DNA from: Lentisphaeria bacterium UBA4640
Lineage (GTDB): Bacteria; Verrucomicrobiota; Lentisphaeria; Victivallales; UBA1829
Direction of reading: 5' to 3'
Assembly (NCBI GenBank): GCA_002405835.1
Contig: DHMO01000069.1
Coordinates: 56,837-69,281, forward strand
Length of the DNA stretch: 12,445 nucleotides
Shown here: positions 6,410 through 12,445 of the stretch, one piece after another
Numbering within the stretch: position 1 is the stretch's first letter
Layout: every line of letters begins with the position of its first letter
Notes under the pieces: model-generated
Database searches by the model: none
What the model saw: only the letters and a program-made list of their open reading frames with translations
What the model was told of the DNA's origin: nothing
Program-made: the position numbers and the translations under genes

Positions 6410-6736
6410 ATGACGTTCAGGCAACTTTCACCGGGAGACCGCAGTCTCCTCTCACTGATGCAGTCCGTCTATTACGGACGGCTGGAAAATCTTGCGATCC
6501 GCAACGGTCACGCCGTTGTCACCAAAGAGAGCCGGAAAATCCGCTCTCATAAGATCGGCGCAGCGAAACATTCTCACGATGCCGGACAAAACGGAGCGGA
6601 TTTCCTGCTGAATGAAAAACAACAGGAGTTTCTCACGGCCGTCAGCGGCATAGCCGACGGAATCATCAACGAAATCCAGATACAGGCGGGGCTGCCGGTA
6701 TCGCTGGAAACCGAGGAGGTCATCGCAAGCATCTGA
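6410..6736 (+). CDS. conserved short hypothetical protein
   Basis: The 108-residue product has no transmembrane segment or known catalytic motif. The N-terminal part, LLSLMQSVYYGRLENLAIRNG (13-33), and the C-terminal helix and strand, FLTAVSGIADGIINEIQIQ (74-92), match, from memory, the pattern of a short uncharacterised family with LMQ-x-INFGRIE near its start and GDG-x-IE-x-I-x-V-x-x-GLP near its end. I associate that family with PVC bacteria and their mobile elements. The middle (38-66) is basic and histidine-containing. The start at 6410 is chosen because GGAGGG lies four bases upstream. The frame is open further upstream, but that part crosses the repeat region and lacks a ribosome site. 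It sits immediately after the 11-bp repeats, the position where a repeat-binding or replication-control protein is often encoded, but no DNA-binding fold is evident. Confidence 0.72.
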   Translation: MTFRQLSPGDRSLLSLMQSVYYGRLENLAIRNGHAVVTKESRKIRSHKIGAAKHSHDAGQNGADFLLNEKQQEFLTAVSGIADGIINEIQIQAGLPVSLETEEVIASI

Positions 6737-6757
6737 CCGAGCCGATCCCCCATTACA

Positions 6758-6763
6758 TATAAT
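6758..6763 (+). promoter_or_regulatory. -10 element of the sigma-like gene leader
   Basis: A perfect TATAAT lies 21 bases after the stop codon of the 6410 gene. The best -35 match, CTGACC (6733-6738), is 19 bases upstream, which is too far for a strong promoter. Transcription from here would begin near 6770 and make a leader of about 130 bases before the ATG at 6899, containing the terminator and the ribosome-site hairpin described separately. Confidence 0.45.
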
Positions 6764-6797
6764 AAAGGTATTTAGCTGACCATACCACCGAACAACG

Positions 6798-6855
6798 GAG
6801 ATGGCCGGGAATGCCGCCAGAAAAATTTTGGCGCACCCGACCATCTCTTTTTTTT
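6798..6855 (+). terminator. long intrinsic terminator / attenuator
   Basis: GAGATGGCCGGG (6798-6809) pairs with CCCGACCATCTC (6836-6847) with one mismatch, and eight T (6848-6855) follow. Inside the loop a second hairpin forms from CGCCA and TGGCG around an AAAAATTT core, extending the structure. It ends transcripts from the 6410 gene. Because it lies between the TATAAT at 6758 and the sigma-like gene it may also act as an attenuator for that gene. Confidence 0.85.
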
Positions 6856-6901
6856 GACGGCTTCCCGACCGCTCCACAACACACAAGGAGCCGTCAAAAT
6901 G
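6852..6901 (+). promoter_or_regulatory. stem that covers the ribosome-binding site of the sigma-like gene
   Basis: TTTTGACGGCT (6852-6862) is perfectly complementary to AGCCGTCAAAA (6889-6899). The 3' arm includes the last two bases of the AGGAG Shine-Dalgarno (6886-6890), the whole spacer and the A of the ATG at 6899. The loop is 26 bases. The 5' arm starts inside the T-run of the upstream terminator, so the two structures are directly abutting. A stem in this position would limit ribosome access. Confidence 0.6.
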
Positions 6902-7522
6902 GCACAAAAAAACAATCAGTCCGTCCGCAATGAAGCGGAATCCGCCCTCACCACCAACCGTATTCCGACCTTTGAAGAGGTCTATGCCATGCCCTATGTG
7001 CAAAAGTCCATACGTGCGATTCTTGAACAGAATGTCCGGCAGTATCCCTTGCTGGCAACGTATCAGGACGATCTTCGTCAGGAAATGCTCATTAAACTTT
7101 TTGAAGCTCTCCCGCAATATGACGGCAGAGCCGGAATTGAAGCGTTTTGCCGCATTTGTTTGGAAAACGGATTCAAAAATGCCCGCCGCCAATTCTTTCA
7201 GACAAGAAATCTCCGTCTGGCGTATGCCAAAAGTATTGATGATTTTGAATCCATGGATGACGAGGACAGCACCAAATTAAATGCCGCCGACATCAGAGCC
7301 TATGCGTCAATGTGCCATGACGATGTTTCCGAAGGCATCAAAAAACAGGATATCATGATTGTCATCGGGCAACTCCCTGACCACCTCAAAGTCATTGCGA
7401 ATCGCATTCTCAAAGGGGAGTCCATCCGCAGTATTGAGCGTGAAATGGGAATCCCTCATACGACATTCCGCCGCAAATACTTGATCCAGATTCGTTTGCA
7501 TCTGGCGCAGGAAAATTTTTGA
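6899..7522 (+). CDS. sigma-70-family-like protein
   Basis: The 207-residue protein resembles a small ECF-type sigma factor. Residues about 45-100 match region 2, with the conserved acidic patch QDDLRQEMLIKLFEALPQYD (56-75) and a following helix ending in GFKNARRQF, like the core-polymerase and -10-binding helices. A linker (about 105-150) follows, then a region 4-like helix-turn-helix (about 155-203) with QLPDHLKVIANRILKGESI and the recognition part IPHTTFRRKYL. It probably redirects RNA polymerase or acts as a phage-encoded regulator of later genes. The start at 6899 follows AAGGAG. An upstream in-frame ATG at 6854 lies in the terminator T-run and has no ribosome site. The gene has an unusually structured leader. 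Its stop codon is the centre of a 10-2-10 inverted repeat (7511-7532). Confidence 0.78.
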   Translation: MAQKNNQSVRNEAESALTTNRIPTFEEVYAMPYVQKSIRAILEQNVRQYPLLATYQDDLRQEMLIKLFEALPQYDGRAGIEAFCRICLENGFKNARRQFFQTRNLRLAYAKSIDDFESMDDEDSTKLNAADIRAYASMCHDDVSEGIKKQDIMIVIGQLPDHLKVIANRILKGESIRSIEREMGIPHTTFRRKYLIQIRLHLAQENF

Positions 7523-7532
7523 AAAAATTTTC
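7511..7532. repeat. perfect AT-rich inverted repeat centred on a stop codon
   Basis: GAAAATTTTT (7511-7520) is followed by GA and its exact inverse AAAAATTTTC (7523-7532). The TGA stop of the sigma-like gene (7520-7522) is at the centre. A two-base loop is too tight for a good RNA hairpin without opening inner pairs, so a DNA-binding dyad is more likely than a terminator. It lies upstream of the recombination operon. Confidence 0.55.
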
Positions 7533-7608
7533 TGAAAAGCGGACCAGGCGACTTCGGGATGTGTATATACCCGGCGTAAAGGGAATACCTTGAAAGGAAA
7601 ACAACAAA

Positions 7609-8469
7609 ATGACAAAAAAACAAAAAATTGCACCGGCGGAACTCATTCGGCGGATTCAGGAAACATTCAACAGTGATTTCATCATCGCTGAACCTGCGGA
7701 CGAATACCACGCCCGCAGCCGCAACGGCGAGTTCATGTCCAGCCATCTGTTGGCGGATTTCCGCGAGAGTCCTGCTCTTTATCATAAGAAAATAAGCGGG
7801 AAGCTCGAAGAGACTGAATCGGCGGTTTTCGCTCTTGGCAGAGCTACTCACTGCGCGATTCTTGAAGGACCCGATATTTTTGAGCAGGAATACCTCATCG
7901 GCGATGGTCCTGTCAATCCGAAGACCGGAGAGCCTTTCGGCAAAAGCACCAAAGCGTATACTGAATGGAAAAACAGCCTCGACCGCGAGGTCGTGAGCGG
8001 CAAGGATTTCGGATTCATCACGAAACTCCAGGCATCCGTGCTGATGCACCCGGTGGCGGGAGAACTTCTGACGGACGGTGTTGCCGAGGGCGTAGTCCGT
8101 GCCGAATACTGCGGCGTACCGTGCCAAATCAGAATGGACTGGTTTTCTCGGACCGAGGGAATCGTTGACCTCAAGACCTGCGACAGCCTCAAATGGTTTG
8201 AAAGCGACTGCCGCCGTTACGGGTACATTCACCAGATGGCATTCTACCGGGCAGTCATCCGTGAATCCACGGGCATGACGTTTCCGGTTCATATCATCGC
8301 GGTGGAAAAGAATGAGCCGTTTTCCACCGGCGTATGGAAACTGACGGATGAAGTGCTGGATTTGGCGGAACAGGCAAACCGAAGCGCACTGGCGCATTTT
8401 CTGGAATGCAAACGCACCAACATCTGGCCTACCGGCTACGAAGAAACCCGAATCATCAACACCCTCTAA
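7609..8469 (+). CDS. PD-(D/E)XK nuclease, RecE C-terminal / DUF3799-like
   Basis: The 286-residue protein has the motif series of RecE-type phage exonucleases: a helix with FRESPALYHKK (51-61), GRATHCAILEG with H81, D177 in RMDW, the catalytic pair D187-x-K189 in VDLKT, and the YIHQMAFYR motif (206-214) with Q209. These enzymes degrade the 5' strand of double-stranded DNA ends, leaving 3' single strands for annealing. Full-length RecE is much longer, and this is the nuclease domain alone, as is usual in phages. A Shine-Dalgarno AAAGGA lies ten bases before the ATG. The next gene encodes a Sak4-like ATPase and a DUF669 protein follows further on, so this is the nuclease of a phage-type recombination set. 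The 86 bases before it hold a TATATA stretch but no clear promoter. Confidence 0.88.
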   Translation: MTKKQKIAPAELIRRIQETFNSDFIIAEPADEYHARSRNGEFMSSHLLADFRESPALYHKKISGKLEETESAVFALGRATHCAILEGPDIFEQEYLIGDGPVNPKTGEPFGKSTKAYTEWKNSLDREVVSGKDFGFITKLQASVLMHPVAGELLTDGVAEGVVRAEYCGVPCQIRMDWFSRTEGIVDLKTCDSLKWFESDCRRYGYIHQMAFYRAVIRESTGMTFPVHIIAVEKNEPFSTGVWKLTDEVLDLAEQANRSALAHFLECKRTNIWPTGYEETRIINTL

Positions 8470-8486
8470 AATAAAGGATTTTTACT

Positions 8487-9242
8487 ATGAGTATGCTTGA
8501 AAGCATTCAATCCGGGCGCGAAAACAAACCGCCCCGTATCATGATTTACGGGAGCGAAGGTGTCGGAAAATCGACCTTCGGAGCGTCCGCACCAAATGCC
8601 ATCTTTGTTCAGACCGAAGACGGGCTGGGAGAAATCAACTGCCGGAAATTTCCGCTGGCGAACAGCGTCTCGGAAGTGATTTCCGAACTCACCGCCCTGC
8701 GCGATGAGCCGCACGATTTCCAGACCGTGGTCATCGACTCTGCCGACTGGCTTGAACGCTTGATTTTCGATGAGGTCTGCCGAGAATTCGGTGTACGATC
8801 CATTGAAAAGGCTGACGGCGGGTACGGCAAAGGCTATACCCATGCCCTGACGCACTGGCGAAAGGTCATCAATCTTCTGCAGGAACTTCGGGACAAATGC
8901 GGAATGATGGTCATCCTCGTTGCCCATGCAAAAGTGGAGCGGTTTGAAGACCCGGAAAACGCAGCGTATGACAGGTATACGCCGCGTCTGCACAAACACG
9001 CCGCATCCCTGATTGCCGAATGGGTTGATGCCGTGCTTTTTGCAAACAAGAAGTTCCGCGTGGCAAAAGACGGCAATGACCGTGCCGTGGCAACGCCCAT
9101 CGGCGCAGACGGCGGGGAACGCATCATCCGGACGGTCGGCTCTCCCGCCTGTATAGCAAAGAACCGATTCGGTCTGCCGAGCGAGATTCCTCTCTCGTGG
9201 GCAGCATTTATCAACGCATATCAAAAAGCACAGGAGGCATAA
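8487..9242 (+). CDS. phage P-loop ATPase, Sak4/AAA_24-like
   Basis: The 251-residue protein is a RecA-fold P-loop ATPase. Walker A is GSEGVGKST (22-30), Walker B is TVVIDSADW (80-88, D84), and a sensor-like histidine lies in ILVAHAKV (H147). This pattern, including the early IYGSEGVGKST and the MVILVAH strand, fits the phage AAA_24 / Sak4 group, which I recall as RecA-like single-strand annealing or recombination proteins working with a phage SSB. It lacks the L1/L2 and N-terminal oligomerisation parts of full RecA. The ribosome site AAAGGA is eight bases before the ATG, and the gene follows the RecE-like nuclease after only 17 bases. The order nuclease, ATPase, single-strand binding protein supports a recombination role. 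A purely replicative role cannot be excluded. Confidence 0.85.
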   Translation: MSMLESIQSGRENKPPRIMIYGSEGVGKSTFGASAPNAIFVQTEDGLGEINCRKFPLANSVSEVISELTALRDEPHDFQTVVIDSADWLERLIFDEVCREFGVRSIEKADGGYGKGYTHALTHWRKVINLLQELRDKCGMMVILVAHAKVERFEDPENAAYDRYTPRLHKHAASLIAEWVDAVLFANKKFRVAKDGNDRAVATPIGADGGERIIRTVGSPACIAKNRFGLPSEIPLSWAAFINAYQKAQEA

Positions 9243-9243
9243 A

Positions 9244-9385
9244 ATGGCGAAATGCAATGAAAGAACAGAAGTGTACAGCCGCACCACCGGGGTATTACCG
9301 CCCGGTGAGCAACTGGAACAAGGGAAAACGGAAAGAGTTCAAAGAGCGCAAGCCGTTTGAGGTGGAGAAATGTCCGAAAAAATAA
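9244..9385 (+). pseudogene. small NrdD-C-terminus-like protein with a one-base frameshift
   Basis: An AGGAGG site (9232-9237) and an ATG at 9244, one base after the ATPase stop, begin a frame reading MAKCNERTEVYSRTTG. That frame then continues as unrelated sequence to a stop at 9358-9360. One base on, the other frame reads YYRPVSNWNKGKRKEFKER up to the TAA at 9383-9385. Joining the two at the GGGG run (9289-9292) by skipping one G gives a smooth 46-residue protein. It resembles the C-terminal glycyl-radical and zinc region of anaerobic ribonucleotide reductase (CNERTEVYSRVTGYxRPVxNWNKGKxxEF), which also occurs as small separate proteins. Only two cysteines (C4, C43) are present. The break may be a real mutation, a sequencing error in the homopolymer or, less likely, programmed frameshifting. 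As written, no single frame encodes the whole protein. Confidence 0.68.
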
Positions 9386-9594
9386 TCGTAGCGCGGCGTG
9401 ATCTTACCTGCGATCTCTGCAGACGGCGCATCGTCAAAGGGCAGAAGTGCCGGATGATTCACGATGACTTCATGCCGGGTATCGTCTACTTTGAACATCT
9501 GAACTGCCCGTCCGCTCCGGCGGGCGCAACCACAAATCCAACCCCGAAACCCCCTGTCATTCATAATAGCAAGCCGGCGATGGTGTTGGCGTAA
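9370..9594 (+). CDS. small zinc-binding protein, unknown function
   Basis: The 74-residue product has a CDLC pair (C14, C17), a further C27 and H31, and a later HLNC (H43, C46). This arrangement could hold one or two zinc ions, and the cysteine spacing resembles a treble-clef or zinc-ribbon fold. The last 25 residues are proline- and alanine-rich and probably disordered. The start at 9370 has a GGTGGAG site four bases upstream and overlaps the end of the preceding small reading frame by 16 bases, consistent with coupled translation. It lies between the recombination ATPase and the DUF669 gene, where phages often encode small nucleic-acid-binding accessory proteins. I do not recognise a named family. 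Confidence 0.72.
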   Translation: MSEKIIVARRDLTCDLCRRRIVKGQKCRMIHDDFMPGIVYFEHLNCPSAPAGATTNPTPKPPVIHNSKPAMVLA

Positions 9595-9611
9595 CTGAAA
9601 GGAAATGAACT

Positions 9612-10076
9612 GTGTCTACCCTCAATTTCAATGCCGAAACCGTTGAACCGAGCGTTCCGTTTGAGGCGATCCCCGCCGGTAAATACATTGCCGTCATCAA
9701 CGATTCCGACATGAAGGACACCCGTTCCGGCAACGGGCGCTATCTGCGGCTGGAATTCGAGATTGTCGATGGCGAGTACAAAGGACGCAAGGTCTGGACT
9801 CGTCTCAACCTCGAAAATTCCAATCCGGAAGCGGTGAAATACGCCCGTGCCGACCTTGCGGCAATCTGCCGGGCCGTGGGCGTTCTGCATCCTGCGGATT
9901 CGGTTGAACTCCACAATCTTCCGCTGCAGATCACGGTCAAGTGCCGCAGGAATCAGGACGATGAGATGACCAACGAAGTCAAATCGTTCGCCCCTGTTCC
10001 GGCTGCCGCTCCTGCACCTGCGGCAACTCCGCAGACGGGTGCGAACTCCGCACCGCCGTGGGCGCACAGCAAATGA
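9612..10076 (+). CDS. DUF669 family protein, probable phage single-strand DNA-binding protein
   Basis: The 154-residue protein matches the DUF669 pattern well: an N-terminal FEAIPAGKYIAVINDSDMKD (17-36), then GNGRYLRLEFEIVDGEYKGRKVW (40-62), followed by TRLNLENSN and the helix LAAICRAVG (82-90). DUF669 proteins sit beside Sak4-like ATPases and RecE-type nucleases in phages and probably act as SSB-like partners with an OB-type fold. Residues 127-150 are alanine- and proline-rich, a flexible tail as in SSBs. The tail ends WAHSK and not in an acidic DDIPF tip, which is notable because the helicase at the end of this operon does end in such a tip. The start codon is GTG at 9612, eight bases after AAAGGA. 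The TGA stop overlaps the next gene's ATG. Confidence 0.85.
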   Translation: MSTLNFNAETVEPSVPFEAIPAGKYIAVINDSDMKDTRSGNGRYLRLEFEIVDGEYKGRKVWTRLNLENSNPEAVKYARADLAAICRAVGVLHPADSVELHNLPLQITVKCRRNQDDEMTNEVKSFAPVPAAAPAPAATPQTGANSAPPWAHSK

Positions 10077-10462
10077 TGCGCGAATTTGAACTCCCGTGGC
10101 CGCCGAGCGTAAACCATTATTACAGGCACATCGGTCCGAGGGTTCTCATCAGCAGAGATGGCCGAAAGTACCGCGAGACTATTATCTCCCTGCTGGGGGA
10201 TCAGAAAATCGAGCCGTTTGAGGATGCCGTGGATTTGGCAGTGGATGCCTATCCTCCGGACAACAGACGGCGAGACCTTGACAACCTGCTCAAGTGTCTC
10301 CTGGATTCTTTTACCTTCGGAGGTCTCTACCGGGATGATTCACAGATAAAGAAAATCACCATCACAAAACGGGAACCCATGCCACCGGACGGCATGATGT
10401 ATATAAGGATAAAAGAATATGACGAAACAGCAGAATCTCCAAGCGCGGGATCGCATCGTTGA
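10073..10462 (+). CDS. rusA: RusA-like Holliday junction resolvase
   Basis: The 129-residue protein is a RusA-family endonuclease, which cuts four-way DNA junctions as a dimer. It has the N-terminal PWPPSVNHYYRHIG (8-21) and the catalytic aspartates D68 and D70 in RRDLDNLLKCLLDSF, with D89 in LYRDDSQI. These correspond to D70, D72 and D91 of E. coli RusA. The length is normal for the family. I start it at 10073, where ATG overlaps the DUF669 stop as ATGA, a classic coupled junction. An in-frame GTG at 10058 lies inside the previous gene. No separate Shine-Dalgarno is evident, as expected for coupling. The last 44 bases overlap the next small gene. It would resolve branched intermediates made by the recombination proteins upstream. 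Confidence 0.9.
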   Translation: MMREFELPWPPSVNHYYRHIGPRVLISRDGRKYRETIISLLGDQKIEPFEDAVDLAVDAYPPDNRRRDLDNLLKCLLDSFTFGGLYRDDSQIKKITITKREPMPPDGMMYIRIKEYDETAESPSAGSHR

Positions 10463-10649
10463 AAATTACCTCTATTCGCTGGAGGACGATAAACAGCGCA
10501 TTGTCTGTTTCCTCTTCATGCAAAACGCAACGGAGAAGGAAGTTCGCAAGGCGGTGAAAATCACGTCAACTGAACTGGAAGGCATCAAATTGCAGATTGC
10601 CATCGGGCTGCGTCAGGCGGGAATCCGCATCGGAGACGAAGAATGCTGA
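10419..10649 (+). CDS. small helix-turn-helix-like protein
   Basis: The 76-residue product has two helical parts. Residues 10-35 (DRIVENYLYSLEDDKQRIVCFLF) are followed by NATEKEVRKAVKITSTELEGIKLQI (36-60), which reads like a helix-turn-helix of the sigma region 4 or small regulator type. It has no transmembrane segment and only two cysteines, so zinc binding is unlikely. An AAGGA lies about ten bases before the ATG. It overlaps the rusA end by 44 bases and the helicase start by 7 bases (ATGCTGA), which argues that it is translated. Composition is like its neighbours. It might be a DNA-binding accessory for replication or a transcription regulator. I recognise no specific family. Confidence 0.65.
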   Translation: MTKQQNLQARDRIVENYLYSLEDDKQRIVCFLFMQNATEKEVRKAVKITSTELEGIKLQIAIGLRQAGIRIGDEEC

Positions 10650-12415
10650 CACTTCGCCCCTATCAACAGGCGGCTGTGGATGCCGTTTATAAGCATCTCC
10701 GCGAACGGGATGATAATCCCTGCGTGGTGCTGCCGATGGGTACGGGAAAGTCACTGGTCATCGCAAAATTGGTTCGGGATGCCGTGGAGCAATGGAACGG
10801 GCGCGTACTCATCCTCGCCCACGTGAAAGAGTTATTGGAACAAAATGCCGGGAAAATAAAAATTCTCTGCCCGGACATTCCAATCGGCATCTTCTCGGCG
10901 GGGTTGAAATCACGGGATACGGAAGAATCCGTCATCGTGGCCGGCATTCAATCCGTGTATGACAAGGCGTGTGACCTTGGCGCATTCGATCTCATCATCG
11001 TGGATGAAGCACACCTCATCGCTCCGGACGGCGATGGTATGTACCGCACATTCCTGAATGATATGAAGGTCATCAATCCGCACGTCCGGGTAATCGGTTT
11101 GACCGCAACTCCATTCCGTCTCAAAGGAGGACTGATCTGTCAGCCGGACAACATTCTGAACGAAGTCTGCTACGAAGCCGGTCTTAAAGAGATGATTACG
11201 CAGGGCTATCTTGCTCCGCTCATTTCCCGTGCCGGACGCGCCGAAGCGAAACTGGACAATCTCCATATCCGCGGCGGTGAGTTCGTCGGCAATGAAATAG
11301 CTGCGGCAATGGATACCGAACAACTGGTATCGTCCGCCTGCAGGGAGATCGTTGACCTGACACAGGACAGAAAAGCCGTGCTGATTTTCACCACATCGGT
11401 TGAGCATTGCAAGCACGTTGCGGAGAAGATTTCCTGTTACAGCGGTCGGGAATGCGCCATTGTTACCGGGGAGACATCGCCAGGTGAACGTGCGGAAATC
11501 CTTGACCGGTTCAAGGGGGAATCCATTTCGGCTGACCTCTTCGGCACGCTGAAACCGCCGCTGAAATTCCTCTGCAATGTCAATGTCTTGACTACGGGAT
11601 TCGATGCGCCGAACACGGATTGCATCGTTCTGCTGCGGCCGACCAATTCAGCCGGACTGCTGATTCAGATGGTGGGGCGCGGCACACGGCTTTCCCCGGA
11701 GACCGGCAAAACGAACTGTCTGGTTCTGGACTACGGCGGAAATATTCTGCGACATGGTCCGTTGGATATGATACGCGTTACGGACAAAACACCCGGCAAC
11801 GGAGATGCTCCGGCAAAGAAATGTCCCCTGTGCCTGGTGCTGATTCATGCGGCATATCAGAAATGTCCGGAGTGCGGATATGAATTCCCTCCTCCGCAGA
11901 AATCGAATCTGACGGAACACGCCAGCCGGGAGGGTATCATTTCCGGAGAAACTTTTACCGATGAATATGACGTGCAAAGTGTGTACTATCAAGTACATGA
12001 GAAACGCTGTGCCGCCCCGGGTACACCGAAGACGATGCGGGTGGATTATCAGATTTCACTGAATGATTTCGAATCCGAATGGGTTTGTCCGGAACACACA
12101 GGATACGCCCGCGATAAATTCGTGAAATGGTGGAAAGCCCGCGCCGCTGTCGGCTGTCCGATTCCCCGATCGGCACGGGAAGCCGTTGCTCTGGCGAATC
12201 AGGGACTGCTGGCTGTACCGAAAAGCATAACGGTAAAGTCTGTGGCCGGCGAGAAATTCGACCGGATCAGCAAATGCGTTCTCGCTGACCGCCCCGTCAT
12301 GCGAGAGCCGGGTGATGATTCCGCTGAACTTGAATCCGATCCGGAAGACTGGCGGAGCAACAGCCCCGCCGACCTCGGAATCAGTCAGGAAGAACCGGAT
12401 GAAATCCCGTTTTGA
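10643..12415 (+). CDS. SF2 DEAH-box helicase with zinc ribbon and SSB-tip-like C-terminus
   Basis: The 590-residue protein is a superfamily 2 helicase or translocase. It has RPYQQ (5-9), Walker A PMGTGKS (31-37), DEAH (121-124), TATP (154-157), motif IV VLIFTTSVEH (246-255), motif V NVLTTGFDAPN (314-324) and motif VI QMVGRGTR (342-349). A four-cysteine zinc ribbon follows (C394, C397, C408, C411). The C-terminal part (about 435-550) is the extension often seen in phage helicases of this type, with WVCPEHTGYARDKFVKWW (480-497). The protein ends in an acidic tail, QEEPDEIPF, that closely resembles the tip of bacterial SSB proteins. GGAG lies before the ATG, and the start overlaps the preceding gene by 7 bases. 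It probably opens or remodels DNA during element replication or recombination. Its closest overall relatives are phage DEAD/DEAH helicases resembling the UvrB/RecG/RecQ-like motor set. Confidence 0.92.
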   Translation: MLTLRPYQQAAVDAVYKHLRERDDNPCVVLPMGTGKSLVIAKLVRDAVEQWNGRVLILAHVKELLEQNAGKIKILCPDIPIGIFSAGLKSRDTEESVIVAGIQSVYDKACDLGAFDLIIVDEAHLIAPDGDGMYRTFLNDMKVINPHVRVIGLTATPFRLKGGLICQPDNILNEVCYEAGLKEMITQGYLAPLISRAGRAEAKLDNLHIRGGEFVGNEIAAAMDTEQLVSSACREIVDLTQDRKAVLIFTTSVEHCKHVAEKISCYSGRECAIVTGETSPGERAEILDRFKGESISADLFGTLKPPLKFLCNVNVLTTGFDAPNTDCIVLLRPTNSAGLLIQMVGRGTRLSPETGKTNCLVLDYGGNILRHGPLDMIRVTDKTPGNGDAPAKKCPLCLVLIHAAYQKCPECGYEFPPPQKSNLTEHASREGIISGETFTDEYDVQSVYYQVHEKRCAAPGTPKTMRVDYQISLNDFESEWVCPEHTGYARDKFVKWWKARAAVGCPIPRSAREAVALANQGLLAVPKSITVKSVAGEKFDRISKCVLADRPVMREPGDDSAELESDPEDWRSNSPADLGISQEEPDEIPF

Positions 12416-12445
12416 TTTGAAACCAGAGCTATCCCATAAAAATCT

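Noticed and set aside
6399..6413. Four-codon leader frame ATG GAG GGA AAA TGA overlapping the 6410 start
   Set aside because: Its start lies within the ribosome-binding site of the real gene and the frame is too short to distinguish from chance.
7456..8397. 313-residue open frame on the minus strand, opposite the RecE-like gene
   Set aside because: It mirrors a gene with clear nuclease motifs, and its residues look like reversed codons of that gene. No start signal is visible.
8466..9287. 273-residue minus-strand frame with a hydrophobic, cysteine-rich start
   Set aside because: It covers the antisense of the Sak4-like ATPase and has no ribosome-binding site. The apparent signal-like start comes from the region upstream of the NrdD-like gene read backwards.
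9197..9385. 62-residue frame starting within the ATPase gene as an independent gene
   Set aside because: No ribosome-binding site precedes its start. Only its second half is protein-like, and that half continues the frame begun at 9244.

Overview
The window looks like part of an integrated mobile element, most likely a prophage or phage-like integrative element, in a moderate-GC bacterium. The host is uncertain. Shine-Dalgarno sequences are AAAGGA or GGAGG type. The short protein at 6410-6736 resembles, from memory, a family I associate with Lentisphaerota, Verrucomicrobiota and other PVC bacteria, so a PVC host is a tentative guess only. No integrase, capsid or lysis gene and no flanking att repeat is visible, so mobility is inferred from gene content.

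Layout. (1) 1-89: the 3' part of a tRNA-Pro(CGG) gene followed by a good intrinsic terminator. (2) 90-557: no convincing gene. (3) 558-4911, minus strand: a tightly packed four-gene operon. In transcription order it encodes an SMC/RecF-like coiled-coil ATPase, a soluble histidine kinase with an alpha-helical HEAT-like N-terminus, a response regulator with an OmpR-like C-terminal region, and a DEDDh (DnaQ-like) 3'-5' exonuclease. (4) 4912-5044: a divergent control region, then a plus-strand WYL-domain regulator (5045-6100) that probably controls itself and the operon. The set looks like a self-contained sensing-plus-nuclease cassette, and anti-phage defence or DNA-damage response is the best guess. 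I do not recognise it as a named system.

(5) 6212-6339: seven direct copies of an 11-bp element in two exactly phased tandem blocks. One block overlaps a hairpin that could terminate the WYL transcript. (6) 6410-6736: a short conserved hypothetical gene. It is followed by a structured leader holding a long intrinsic terminator and then an 11-bp stem that covers the ribosome-binding site of the next gene, a sigma-70-like protein (6899-7522).

(7) 7609-12415, plus strand: a compact early phage-type recombination and replication module. It encodes a RecE/PD-(D/E)XK-type nuclease, a Sak4-like P-loop ATPase, a small NrdD-C-terminus-like protein broken by a one-base frameshift, a small zinc-binding protein, a DUF669 protein (a presumed single-strand binding protein), a RusA-type Holliday junction resolvase, a small HTH-like protein and an SF2 helicase. 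The helicase ends in a tail like the SSB C-terminal tip. Stops and starts overlap or nearly touch from 9240 to 10649, which points to one translationally coupled operon. The likely sequence of work is resection by the nuclease, annealing or strand exchange by the ATPase with the DUF669 protein, branch processing by RusA and the helicase, and control of expression by the sigma-like protein.
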